44,298 nt of DNA, from contig CANRDN010000015.1 of the NCBI GenBank assembly GCA_947629375.1, positions 1 to 44,298 on the forward strand, in the 5' to 3' direction. Of this stretch, positions 1 through 9,387 are shown in pieces. The stretch is from an uncultured Bacilli bacterium. Its GTDB lineage: Bacteria; Bacillota_I; Bacilli_A; RF39; UBA660. Position numbers and translations under genes: made by a program. The notes under the pieces were generated by a model, which was given only the letters and a program-made list of their open reading frames with translations, was not told the DNA's origin and ran no database searches. Within the stretch, counting starts at the first letter, position 1; every line of letters starts with the position of its first letter.

Positions 1-49
1 TTAATATTGTCAAAAAATAAAAAATATTACGCACTTTTTTGAACACTTA

Positions 50-98
50 AAAATCTCTCAAATCCTTATAAACAAAGAGCTTGGGAGATTTTGCTTTT
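50..98 (+). terminator. weak hairpin, possible terminator of a plus-strand gene to the left
   Basis: Arms at 50-61 and 81-92 pair over 12 positions with one G-U, around a 19-base loop, and a short T-rich run (gcttttta) follows. It would end transcription coming from outside the window. The rest of 1-170 holds no open frame that I can support. Confidence 0.4.
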
Positions 99-170
99 TA
101 AAAACTGATAAATTCAAGATTTTAACAAATTTTTACATAAAGAAAAAGATGTATGTGGTTTAAAATAAAA

Positions 171-199
171 GAAAAAAGTCAGGATTTTTCCTGACTTTT
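171..199 (-). terminator. intrinsic terminator of the pilin-like giant gene
   Basis: Arms 174-184 and 189-199 (AAAGTCAGGA and its complement) pair perfectly around a 4-base loop. On the minus strand the stem is followed by six T. It starts 4 bases beyond the stop codon at 204. Confidence 0.85.
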
Positions 200-203
200 G
201 ACA

Positions 204-3200
204 TTATGGATTAATTATCTTAGTACAAGTAGTTCCACTCAATGTATCAGAACCACTACATACATATCTAGATGATGCTGGGTATGATGATGATGATACA
301 CATTGTGTTCCATCTAAGTACCCAGATGAGCAAACATAATCGTATTGAGCAGTTCCAGAACATTTACATGTCCATTTTTTGTATGTGTATCTCTTCATAT
401 CAGATGCACAACTTGATTTACAATTGTAAGTCGAGTTACTTGTTTTACATGAAACATTACCTGATCCACAGTCATAAACTTTATACTCTGCTCCAACATT
501 AGAAGCTGTACATGATGGCACATCTCCTGACTTTACGCAACCACTTTGGTTATTGCTTGGGCTCATATGTCCACTATCTTTACTCCAAGAACATCCTCCA
601 GAGTATCCTGTTTGAACATAATCTGCATTAGTTCTCGTTGTTGTTACACAAGAAGTACCACTTAAACTTCCACCATATGGACAATAATATTCAAGTGTTG
701 CATTATATGTTGTTCTACATCTTCCGTCTGAAAGTGTTTCATATCCTGCTGGACAGTTTGCCTTCCAAGTTGCATAATAAGTTGTATTACCACTAACTGA
801 TACGTTTACATTAGCTCCAGTACCACTAGAAGCAGTAGAGCTTGTACTCCATCCTTTGAATGTATATCCAGCTCTTGTTGGTGCTCCAGGAGTTGTTACT
901 GAACAATATGTATTATTATAATATGCTGTACAAGATTTAGTTGAACCACCTGAGCCACCGTTAGCATTAAATGTTACTGTTGCTGTTTTATAACAGTTAC
1001 TTGCTGAAGTAGATCTAGATGAGCTACTTGAGAATGGAGATGGACAAGTCGTTTGATTTGTTCCTCCTGTACAATACTTACCTGATGGACAAGGTGAGCA
1101 ATCACTTAATGCTTTTCCACCAGTTCCAGTTCTATAAGTTCCGGCTGGACATGTCGTATTGTTTTGTCCTCCTGTACAATACTTACCGGCTGGACAAGTT
1201 GAACAACTTGATTGTTTTGTTTTCGTATTATAAGTACCAGCTAAACATGTTGTACATGATGTACTTCCACCCGTTGAATAAGTTCCAGCACCACAATCCG
1301 TACAATCACCTACTACTTTTCCTCCTGTAGCAGATCTATAAGTTCCGGCTGGACAATTTGTTTGATTTGTTCCTCCTGTACAATATTTTCCGGCTGGACA
1401 AGTTGAACAATCACTTGCTTGTTTTCCACCAGTTGCAGTTCTATAAGTACCAGCTGGACATGTCGTATTGTTTTGTCCTCCCGTACAATATTTTCCGGCT
1501 GGACAAGTTGAACAATCACTTGCTTGTTTTCCACCAGTTGCAGTTCTATAAGTACCAGCTGGACATGTTGTATTATTTTGTCCACCTGTACAATACTTAC
1601 CTGCTGGACATGTTGAACAACTTGTTTGTTTTGGTTTTGTATTATAAGTTCCAGCTGCACATGTTGCACATGAAGTACTTCCTGGATTTGCTGCGTATGT
1701 TCCAGCACTACAATCTGTACAATCAGTTACAACTTTTCCTCCTGTACTTGATCTATATGTACCGGCTGGGCAATTTGTTTGATTTGTTCCTCCTGTACAA
1801 TATTTTCCGGCTGGACAAGATGAACAATCACTTGCTTGTTTTCCACCAGTTGCAGTTCTATAAGTACCAGCTGGACATGTTGTTTGATTTGTTCCTCCTG
1901 TACAATATTTACCTGCTGGACATGTTGTACAATCACTTGCTTGTTTTCCACCAGTTGCAGTTCTATAAGTACCAGCTGGACATGTTGTATTATTTTGTCC
2001 ACCTGTACAATACTTACCTGCTGGACATGTTGAACAACTTGTTTGTTTTGGTTTTGTATTATAAGTTCCAGCTGCACATGTTGCACATGAAGTACTTCCT
2101 GGATTTGCTGCGTATGTTCCAGCACTACAATCTGTACAATCAGTTACAACTTTTCCTCCTGTACTTGATCTATATGTACCGGCTGGACAGTTTGTTTGAT
2201 TTGTTCCTCCTGTACAGTACTTACCTGCTGGACAAGATGAACAATCACTTGCTTTTGCTCCTCCAGTAGTTGTTCTATATGTACCGGCTGGACAAGTTGT
2301 TTGATTTGTTCCTCCTGTACAATATTTACCTGCTGGACAAGTTGAACAATCACTTGCTTGTTTTCCACCAGTTGCAGTTCTATAAGTACCTGCTGGACAT
2401 GTTGTGTTATTTTGTCCACCTGTACAATACTTACCTGCTGGACATGTTGCACAACTTGTATTTCCTTCTGTTGTGTTATATGTTCCTGCTGCACAAGTTG
2501 AACAGCTTGTTTGTCCTTTTGCTGTGTTATATTTACCAGCTTCACACTTCTTACAAGATGTATTTCCTGCAGTTGATGTATAAGTTCCAGCATCACATTG
2601 TGAGCAATCACTAGCTTTAGCTCCTCCAGTTGTTCCTCTATATGTTCCTGCTGGACAATTTGTTTGGTTATCTCCACCTGTACAGTACTTACCTGCTGGA
2701 CATGTTGTACAATCACTCTTTTGTTTTCCACCTGTAGTTGTTCTATAAGTTCCGGCTGGACAATATTCATTATTTGTTCCACCTGTACAGTACTTTCCTA
2801 CTGGACATGTTGCACAACTTGTATTTCCTTCTGTTGTGTTATATGTTCCTGCTGCACAAGTCGTACAACTTGTTTGTCCTTTTTGATTATTATATTTACC
2901 AGCTTCACATTTTTTACATGATGTATTTCCTGTAGTTGATGTATAAGTTCCGGCTTCACATTGTGAACAGTCACTAGCTGTCTTTCCTCCAGTAGCTGAT
3001 CTAAAAGTACCGGCTGGACAGTTTGTTTGATTATCTCCACCTGTACAGTATTGTCCTGCTGGACACGCTTTACAAGATGTATTTCCTGTTCCTGTTACAT
3101 ATGATCCAGGTCCACATTTCTGACAAGTTAATGAATTTGCACTGTATGTTCCTGATGGACATATACTAAATATTGCATATAATGTTACATTGCTTTTTAC

Positions 3201-5453
3201 TGTATATTCACTTAACTTAGTACTTGCACTTGCATTTGTATTCCATCCAACAAAGCTATATCCATCTCTTGTTGCTGTTGGTGTCAAATCTGCTTTATTT
3301 CCATTTCTTACTATCTCACTTGCTTTAGTTGGATTTGTCGTTCCACCATTCTTGTTATATGTTACTAAATAGTAATTATCTTGTACTAGATTTGATATAT
3401 TTCCTGCTTCATCTTTTACATATAAGTAATACGTTCCTGCACTTGTTACTTTACTTGTTGCATCGACATTCATACTTGCTGTTGCATTTATCTTCGTGTA
3501 TGTTCCTGTCGTCGTATTCGTCTTATCAAAGTACCATCCGACTATTCCTGATACGGCATTCGTTGCATTTCCTGTATCAGTACATACTAGTGTTGCGTGA
3601 TTTGTTATTCTACATGTTGGTTTTACTGTATCTACTTTTGCTGTGTATGAACTTACTGCTGACTTAGTTCCTGCATTACTTATTATTCTATATCTTATAT
3701 AGTATATTCCTGTTGCTGTATTTTGCGCTGTTACTGTTGCTCCACTTGCTGTATGTATATTTGGTTCACAACTATTTGTTGTATCTTTACAATAGTAGAT
3801 ATTTGCTCCACTTATTCCTACTGTTCCATTACTTAATACATAATTTAATCCTTCGTTTGTCCATACTCCGTTTCCTACTGTTGTTCCTGCTTTGCTCTTC
3901 TTTGCTGTTATTGTTGCTGTTGGACTTACTTTATCGATTCCTGTTATTCTAAATTCTACTGGAACACTTTCCATCAATATCTTATTTCTTGTTCTTATCT
4001 TATTTACTGTTGTTGCTGGATATGTATTTGTAAAGTTTGTTTGCCAAGTTTTTCCATCATCGAATGATACTTCTGTTGTCTTCATTCCTGCATCTTGTGG
4101 CTCTACTCTTACTGACACATCTTTATTTGTAAATATTGTTCCATTTGTTGTATATACTTCTATCTTACTTATATTGTATGTCTTTCCACTTAATGTTCCT
4201 AATTTTATTGTTAAGCTATTATATGTTCCTTTTGGTATTACAAATTCTGCTTTATTTGTTCCTGCTGCTAGTGGTGCACTTGCTGTCACACTTCCTGATG
4301 TTACAGTGGCCATTGTTGTTTCTCCCACATTGCTTCCAAAAGTTATTACTAATCTTTCTATATCTTTATACTTACTTGTGTTGTTTATTGTTATTGTTGG
4401 AGTCGTATTTGTTGTCGTACAATTATTTCCACTTATTGTTACTCCATTTGGTGTTGCTGTATCTGAGTCTGTTGCTACAAACGGAAAAATCTGATATCCA
4501 TAGTAGAAATTGAATTTTGGTATTTCTGTTCCTACTCTTACATCTTTAGCACATATTCCTTCATTTCCAGCATTATCTTTTGTATATCCGATTACTGTTG
4601 TTATTCCTGCTTCATCTACTAGATAATTTGTCTTTTTGTTGTAATCTCTATTTGAGGAACTACTTCCTATTCCGTATGTTAATAATCCACTACCGATATC
4701 GTTCATATTTTTTAGTGTTGCTTCTGCTTTTAGTGAATACCATCCGACTGATTCGATTAAGTCTCCCTTTACCTCGATATCACAAGTTGGTAAATCTTTA
4801 TCTACATAAACATCTACTGGACAATCTTTTGTTCTTCCACTATTGTCAGTAATTGTTACCATTCCTTTTTCAGTAGTTTTATTAAATGTCTTTGAGAATG
4901 ATGATTTTAAGCATCCACTTGTTACATCACTACATTTTACTGAAACTGATCTATTTTGACTTGTCCATCTCTTTGAAGAACCTGTTACTTCTCCACATAT
5001 TGGATCATCACCATCTTTGCTGTATGTCGTACAAGCTTTATCTTCAGTTACATACTCTCCACAATAAAGACATGCTTTATATTCATAATTACCTCTGCTG
5101 TCAGAAGTTAACTGAACATAACTTATGGCGCTATCACAAAAGTTATTACTGTCTGGGTCTTTCATTGGGTCGATAAAACCTTCATCAATCAATTCTTGTA
5201 AAGATACCTTTTTCTTTTCATTATCTAAAGGTAAATCACAATTAGAATTATCGCTTATACATTCAATTACTTGGTTCTCTGCAGCATCCTGCATAGATTC
5301 CTCATAAGAAGTATATGTGCTTTTCCTTGATGACATAATGTATTGCGATACTGTTGGAACTGCAATCAATGCGATTATTCCTATTATTATTACAACTGCA
5401 ATTATTTCAATCAAAGTAAATCCTTTTTTGGACATTTTTTCTTTCAACTTCAT
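204..5453 (-). CDS. giant prepilin-like Cys-rich repeat surface protein (1749 aa)
   Basis: The N-terminus is a textbook type IV prepilin/pseudopilin leader: MKLKEKMSKKG followed by FTLIEI and about 20 hydrophobic residues, with the cleavage-site Gly at 11 and the +5 Glu of the mature protein. A TGAGG ribosome binding site lies 8 bases upstream, which supports this start. Residues to about 330 are a Cys-containing pilin-like region. About 330-690 are Ser/Thr-rich beta/Ig-like segments. About 695-765 and 1488-1560 each match the InlB B-repeat (Listeria-Bacteroides) pattern ending in GYSFVGW or GYTFKGW. Between them (about 760-1475) are dozens of short Cys modules (CPAGTY, CPAGKYCTGG) resembling GCC2/GCC3 or TNFR-type repeats. 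A different Cys-rich tail follows. The protein is probably exported and anchored through a prepilin-peptidase/pilus-like machine, then folded with many disulfides outside the cell. Typical pilins are 100-200 aa, so this size is very unusual. Role (adhesin or surface fibre) is inference. Confidence 0.85.
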   Translation of the reverse strand: MKLKEKMSKKGFTLIEIIAVVIIIGIIALIAVPTVSQYIMSSRKSTYTSYEESMQDAAENQVIECISDNSNCDLPLDNEKKKVSLQELIDEGFIDPMKDPDSNNFCDSAISYVQLTSDSRGNYEYKACLYCGEYVTEDKACTTYSKDGDDPICGEVTGSSKRWTSQNRSVSVKCSDVTSGCLKSSFSKTFNKTTEKGMVTITDNSGRTKDCPVDVYVDKDLPTCDIEVKGDLIESVGWYSLKAEATLKNMNDIGSGLLTYGIGSSSSNRDYNKKTNYLVDEAGITTVIGYTKDNAGNEGICAKDVRVGTEIPKFNFYYGYQIFPFVATDSDTATPNGVTISGNNCTTTNTTPTITINNTSKYKDIERLVITFGSNVGETTMATVTSGSVTASAPLAAGTNKAEFVIPKGTYNSLTIKLGTLSGKTYNISKIEVYTTNGTIFTNKDVSVRVEPQDAGMKTTEVSFDDGKTWQTNFTNTYPATTVNKIRTRNKILMESVPVEFRITGIDKVSPTATITAKKSKAGTTVGNGVWTNEGLNYVLSNGTVGISGANIYYCKDTTNSCEPNIHTASGATVTAQNTATGIYYIRYRIISNAGTKSAVSSYTAKVDTVKPTCRITNHATLVCTDTGNATNAVSGIVGWYFDKTNTTTGTYTKINATASMNVDATSKVTSAGTYYLYVKDEAGNISNLVQDNYYLVTYNKNGGTTNPTKASEIVRNGNKADLTPTATRDGYSFVGWNTNASASTKLSEYTVKSNVTLYAIFSICPSGTYSANSLTCQKCGPGSYVTGTGNTSCKACPAGQYCTGGDNQTNCPAGTFRSATGGKTASDCSQCEAGTYTSTTGNTSCKKCEAGKYNNQKGQTSCTTCAAGTYNTTEGNTSCATCPVGKYCTGGTNNEYCPAGTYRTTTGGKQKSDCTTCPAGKYCTGGDNQTNCPAGTYRGTTGGAKASDCSQCDAGTYTSTAGNTSCKKCEAGKYNTAKGQTSCSTCAAGTYNTTEGNTSCATCPAGKYCTGGQNNTTCPAGTYRTATGGKQASDCSTCPAGKYCTGGTNQTTCPAGTYRTTTGGAKASDCSSCPAGKYCTGGTNQTNCPAGTYRSSTGGKVVTDCTDCSAGTYAANPGSTSCATCAAGTYNTKPKQTSCSTCPAGKYCTGGQNNTTCPAGTYRTATGGKQASDCTTCPAGKYCTGGTNQTTCPAGTYRTATGGKQASDCSSCPAGKYCTGGTNQTNCPAGTYRSSTGGKVVTDCTDCSAGTYAANPGSTSCATCAAGTYNTKPKQTSCSTCPAGKYCTGGQNNTTCPAGTYRTATGGKQASDCSTCPAGKYCTGGQNNTTCPAGTYRTATGGKQASDCSTCPAGKYCTGGTNQTNCPAGTYRSATGGKVVGDCTDCGAGTYSTGGSTSCTTCLAGTYNTKTKQSSCSTCPAGKYCTGGQNNTTCPAGTYRTGTGGKALSDCSPCPSGKYCTGGTNQTTCPSPFSSSSSRSTSASNCYKTATVTFNANGGSGGSTKSCTAYYNNTYCSVTTPGAPTRAGYTFKGWSTSSTASSGTGANVNVSVSGNTTYYATWKANCPAGYETLSDGRCRTTYNATLEYYCPYGGSLSGTSCVTTTRTNADYVQTGYSGGCSWSKDSGHMSPSNNQSGCVKSGDVPSCTASNVGAEYKVYDCGSGNVSCKTSNSTYNCKSSCASDMKRYTYKKWTCKCSGTAQYDYVCSSGYLDGTQCVSSSSYPASSRYVCSGSDTLSGTTCTKIINP
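1030..3170. repeat. tandem DNA repeats encoding Cys-rich modules
   Basis: The coding sequence for the CPAGTY/CPAGKYC modules is internally repetitive, with units of roughly 30-40 codons in alternating types. A larger period is visible: about 250 bases starting near 1520 recur almost unchanged 417 bases later, near 1937. The array probably changes length by recombination. Confidence 0.85.
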
Positions 5454-5668
5454 AATAATACCTCACTGTTTTCCTACATTATTCTTTTTACTATCTTCTA
5501 ATGTACCCAATTATAGATTAAGTATATATTATTTAAGAACAAAAAACAATATTACAATTCAAAAAAAAATTTAAAAATTCATATATTAAAATAAGTTTTT
5601 TATTTTTATTTTACATTATTATCTCGTGTCAATATATGTATAATTTTATTTAAAATCAATGGTATTTA

Positions 5669-5698
5669 TGGACTAGTATTTGTCATTTATTGTATAAT
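5669..5698 (+). promoter_or_regulatory. probable promoter of the surface operon
   Basis: TATAAT lies at 5693-5698 with a weak -35 (TGGACT, 5669-5674) 18 bases upstream. Transcription would start about 20 bases before the ATG at 5727. The 272-base divergent gap (5454-5726) also has a minus-strand TTGACA at 5627-5632 that could serve the pilin-like gene, but no good -10 follows it. Confidence 0.55.
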
Positions 5699-5726
5699 AT
5701 TGTTGAATAAAAAATGGAGGTGCATT

Positions 5727-7805
5727 ATGAGAAAAAAAACAAAAATTTTTATTATGTTACTTTTCTTATTTTCTGCAACTCTATTTTCGTATGTAAAAGT
5801 TGTTAGTGCTGAGTCAATTACAACAGGAGTTATAACTGCCGAACTAAACTTAAGAGTAAGAGAAAAACCTACTACCGATTCTAATCAACTTGGATGGGCA
5901 GTCTATAATACAACAGTAACAATTCTTTCATATGCCGATAGTGGTAATGGTTGTGACGATAAATGGGCTGAAATAATTACAGTCGATGGAGTTAGAGGTT
6001 ATGCTTGCTCTACTTTTATTAAAGACATTAAAACACAAGAGATACCTGATGCTCCAGATAACGATATGTCAAAAATGACTGACGAGGAATTCGAAGCTTA
6101 TTTAACAAGTCAACAATTCCCTGAATCTTATAAAGTAAAATTAAGAGTACTTCATAAAGCTCATCCAAACTGGGTTTTTGTGGGTGTTAAAACAAAATAT
6201 AATTGGAGCAACGCTTTAAAGAACCAAAATGTTGCTGGAAGAAATACTTACCAAGTCTATAATATAAAAACGAATAATCTAACCGGATATTTATCAACAG
6301 ATGATGCTTACTATAGTTTCTATACCGATACATTTAAAGTAATGGAAGGATCAACTTGGTATCAAGCAAACAGCAAAGTTGTCGAGTATTATCTTGACCC
6401 AAGAAATTTCTTAAACGAAAACGATATCTTTATGTTTGAAAAATTAAGTTATAATGCTACATTCCAAACTTCGGATGTAGTTAAAAACTTACTATATTCA
6501 AACTTCTATAGTGATTTAATCCAGTACTTTATGGAGGCAGCTAAAAAGTTTCAAGTATCCCCTGTTTACCTAGCTGCTAAGGCTCGTCAAGAAGTTGGAA
6601 TCAATGGTGGCGTTGCAACAAATGGTAAAGCTGGAGACTACTGTAGTGTAAGTGGTCTTAACGGATACTACAATTTCTATGGTATTGGAGCAACAGATGG
6701 TGTGTGCACAGGAATGAAATATGCTAAGACACAAGGATGGAACACTAAACAAAAAGCAATAGTTAATGGAGCAGAATGGATTGTAAGTGGCTATATTGCT
6801 GCTAAACAAGATACGACATATTTTCAAAAGTTCAACACTTCTTTATATGCAACAAAAGATATTTGGCATCAATATGCTGCCGATGTTCAATATGCATATC
6901 ACACTTCACAAACAACAAGAAGTACTTATAAAAGTCTTGGATTAACAAATATCCCTTATGTTTTTGATATACCAATATACGACGGAATACCAGCATCCAC
7001 TGCTCTTCCAAAACTTGGAAACCCTAATAACTATTTAAAGACATTAAAAGTTAATGGTACAGGAGTTACAAACTTCGATGGAGCCAAAACAAGTTATAAA
7101 GTAAATGTTCCATATAATGTTAACGAAGTTAAAATAGAAGCAACAACAGTAAACTCTAATGCAAAAATAAGTGGATTACCCGCAAATAATCTTTACAAGA
7201 TTACAGCAGATGATTCAAATGTAAGTTTAACTGTCACTGCTCAAAATGGAAATACAAAAACTTATACAATAAATATTGTGAGATTACCTGCTCCAGTAGA
7301 ACCTGAAGAAAATGATAAAGATGAAGATAAAGGAAAAGATAACACAAGTGACCAAGTAACTTACTTAACACCAGATGAAACAGTTACAAAAACAAAATAC
7401 AATATAAAGAAAACTAACTATATGACAAATATAACTCTTGGTACAACAGTAGAAAGTTTGATTAAAAAACTAGAAGCTACTAACCCTTATGCAAGTATCA
7501 ATATCACTAATAGTGGTAATAAAGCTAAAACGAGTGGTTCAATTGTAACTGGAGATAAAATAACTATTGAGTCCGGAGAAAACAGCAAAACATTTACAGC
7601 AGTTATTTATGGTGATTTAAATGGTGATGGAGCAATAAATGTAGTTGACTTAGGTAAAGTTCAAAAGCATTTATTAAAAGTAAGTACATTAACAGGAGCT
7701 TATTTAGAAGCTGCTGATACAGATAAAAATGGAACAATAAATGTTGTCGATTTAGGTAAAGTTCAAAAGCATCTTCTAAAAGTAAGTAACATATCACAAT
7801 CATAG
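5727..7805 (+). CDS. secreted SH3-glucosaminidase with C-terminal type I dockerin (692 aa)
   Basis: A peptidoglycan hydrolase predicted to cut the glycan strand as an N-acetylglucosaminidase (LytG/GH73 type). A signal peptide covers about 1-29. An SH3-like wall-binding domain (LNLRVREKP) spans about 30-100. The catalytic domain spans about 115-390, with the likely catalytic Glu at about 289 in AAKARQEVG. A cadherin-like beta-sandwich follows (about 430-515), then a small beta module. The end (about 628-688) is a type I dockerin with two calcium loops, DLNGDGAINVVD and DTDKNGTINVVD, each followed by LGKVQKHLLKVS. The start is the ATG at 5727 with GGAGG 6 bases upstream; an in-frame TTG at 5700 lacks this. 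The next gene encodes a cohesin-like membrane protein, so the enzyme is probably docked at the cell surface (inference). Confidence 0.9.
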   Translation: MRKKTKIFIMLLFLFSATLFSYVKVVSAESITTGVITAELNLRVREKPTTDSNQLGWAVYNTTVTILSYADSGNGCDDKWAEIITVDGVRGYACSTFIKDIKTQEIPDAPDNDMSKMTDEEFEAYLTSQQFPESYKVKLRVLHKAHPNWVFVGVKTKYNWSNALKNQNVAGRNTYQVYNIKTNNLTGYLSTDDAYYSFYTDTFKVMEGSTWYQANSKVVEYYLDPRNFLNENDIFMFEKLSYNATFQTSDVVKNLLYSNFYSDLIQYFMEAAKKFQVSPVYLAAKARQEVGINGGVATNGKAGDYCSVSGLNGYYNFYGIGATDGVCTGMKYAKTQGWNTKQKAIVNGAEWIVSGYIAAKQDTTYFQKFNTSLYATKDIWHQYAADVQYAYHTSQTTRSTYKSLGLTNIPYVFDIPIYDGIPASTALPKLGNPNNYLKTLKVNGTGVTNFDGAKTSYKVNVPYNVNEVKIEATTVNSNAKISGLPANNLYKITADDSNVSLTVTAQNGNTKTYTINIVRLPAPVEPEENDKDEDKGKDNTSDQVTYLTPDETVTKTKYNIKKTNYMTNITLGTTVESLIKKLEATNPYASINITNSGNKAKTSGSIVTGDKITIESGENSKTFTAVIYGDLNGDGAINVVDLGKVQKHLLKVSTLTGAYLEAADTDKNGTINVVDLGKVQKHLLKVSNISQS

Positions 7806-7815
7806 GAGACAAAAT

Positions 7816-9360
7816 ATGAAAAGATTTAAGAAATTATTATATTTATTAATAGTAGTAGCAACAGCCTTTGTTTTCTATATTCAGAGTACACCAAAAGTTG
7901 AAGCTGCTTCAGGTACGATATCGATAAGTGCTAATAAAAGTCAGGTTGTTGTTGGAGACACCGTAACATTTACAGTAAGAGTATCATCTGGAACAGGAAT
8001 GGTTTCCCTACTTTATAACATAAGCTATGACTCTTCTAGACTAACACTTACAAGCGGTAATGCATCAGGTGCCCCAACATTTAGTTCATCAACAAAAAAC
8101 GTAACATACACTTTTAAATTTAAAGCAAAGAAATCTGGTACTGCAACATTTAAGTTCAGCTGTGATGGTGCAACTTGGAGTGGTGATAGCGAAGTAAAAT
8201 TCTCAACCAAATCAAAAAGTGTAACAGTAATTACACAACAACAATTAGAAAATAGTTACAGTAAAAACAATTACTTATCAAAATTAGCAGTTGACGGACA
8301 AAGCATTTCACCAAAATTCAATAAAGATACACTTACTTATTCTCTAGTTGTAGAAAATAATGTAAGAAAAATAAATGTCACTGGAACTAAGGAAGACTCA
8401 AGATCTTCAGTATCCGGACTCGGAAGTCACACTCTTGAAGAAGGATCAAATGTTATAAAAATTGTGGTAACTGCTCAAAATGGTAGCAGTAGAACTTATA
8501 CGTTAAATGTAACAGTAAAAGAACTAACACCAATAGTAGTAGCAGTTGGTGAAGATGAGATGAATGTTGTTAGAAAGAAAGAACTAATCGAAAAGCCTAA
8601 CAGCACATACGATGATGTTACAATAAAAATAAATGAAGAAGAAGTTCCAGCGTTCTATAATGAAGTAACAGATACTACTCTAGTCGGTTTAAAAGATAAA
8701 GATGGAAATATTGCTCTTTATATATATAAGGATGGAACTTACCAATTATATAAAGAATATTCCTTCGATTCATTAATAGTAACACAAACAGATTTAAAAG
8801 ATGTACCTAAAGGGTACGTAGAAGAAACATTAAAAATTGGTGAAGAAGAAATAAAAGCTTACAAAGAAAAAGATAATGATGAGTTCTACCTCTTCTCTGC
8901 TGTTAATATAACAACAGGAAAAGAACATATCTATCAGTACAACACCGAAGAGAATACAATCCAAATATATAACTCTAAAAGTATTGATAAACTAAATAAC
9001 AATATTAAAGAATTAGAAACACAAAACAAAAATTATCTATATGTTATCGTTGGTCTTGGTTCTCTACTTATTATCACCTACTTCTTAATACTTATTTCAA
9101 GTTTTAAAAGAGGAAGTAAAAGAAAATATAAAAAAATAGAAGCTGAGTTAAAAAAAGAAGAACAAAAAAAGATAGAAGAAAATAGAAAAAAAGAAGAAGA
9201 AATTGAAGAAAAAGAGATAAAAGAAGAGAAAGATGTCGATGAATTGTCACCAACTGATGACAAAAAAGAAAAAGTTCATAAAGAAATAGAGAAAAAAAAG
9301 AAAAAAGATGATAAAATAAAAGAAGATATTTCAAGTAAATCAAAAAGAAAAAAGAAATAA
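7816..9360 (+). CDS. membrane-anchored cohesin-like/cadherin-like protein (514 aa)
   Basis: The signal peptide covers about 1-31. Residues about 33-140 look like a cohesin domain: a beta-rich module starting ISISANKSQVVVGDTVTFTV, with YDSSRLTL and a following beta-strand series. A cadherin-like beta-sandwich (about 155-235, starting LSKLAVDGQSISPKFN) resembles the one in the preceding enzyme. After a further extracellular region there is one membrane helix (about 406-430) and then about 80 mostly Lys/Glu residues, predicted cytoplasmic. The AGGAG site overlaps the stop codon of the upstream gene, so the two are translated together. The natural reading is that it receives the dockerin of the upstream hydrolase. 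The cohesin call rests on pattern recognition only; another Ig-like fold is possible. Confidence 0.75.
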   Translation: MKRFKKLLYLLIVVATAFVFYIQSTPKVEAASGTISISANKSQVVVGDTVTFTVRVSSGTGMVSLLYNISYDSSRLTLTSGNASGAPTFSSSTKNVTYTFKFKAKKSGTATFKFSCDGATWSGDSEVKFSTKSKSVTVITQQQLENSYSKNNYLSKLAVDGQSISPKFNKDTLTYSLVVENNVRKINVTGTKEDSRSSVSGLGSHTLEEGSNVIKIVVTAQNGSSRTYTLNVTVKELTPIVVAVGEDEMNVVRKKELIEKPNSTYDDVTIKINEEEVPAFYNEVTDTTLVGLKDKDGNIALYIYKDGTYQLYKEYSFDSLIVTQTDLKDVPKGYVEETLKIGEEEIKAYKEKDNDEFYLFSAVNITTGKEHIYQYNTEENTIQIYNSKSIDKLNNNIKELETQNKNYLYVIVGLGSLLIITYFLILISSFKRGSKRKYKKIEAELKKEEQKKIEENRKKEEEIEEKEIKEEKDVDELSPTDDKKEKVHKEIEKKKKKDDKIKEDISSKSKRKKK

Positions 9361-9387
9361 TCTTCTTTTTTCATTGGAGGATATTAT

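Noticed and set aside
1030-3170. CRISPR-like array in the repetitive stretch
   Set aside because: The repeats are continuous coding modules with no unique spacers, and the reading frame is open throughout.
1019-4513. Many long open frames on the plus strand opposite the giant Cys-repeat gene
   Set aside because: They are low-complexity (Leu, Tyr, Phe-rich) reflections of the repeat sequence, overlap the better frame entirely, and lack ribosome binding sites.
5627-5632. Minus-strand TTGACA as promoter of the pilin-like gene
   Set aside because: The -35 is perfect, but no acceptable -10 is found at 16-18 bases, so I did not list it as a feature.
9346-9372. Terminator between the cohesin-like and LCP genes
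   Set aside because: The possible stem is made only of A-T rich GAAAAAAGAA pairing and looks too weak; the genes are probably cotranscribed.
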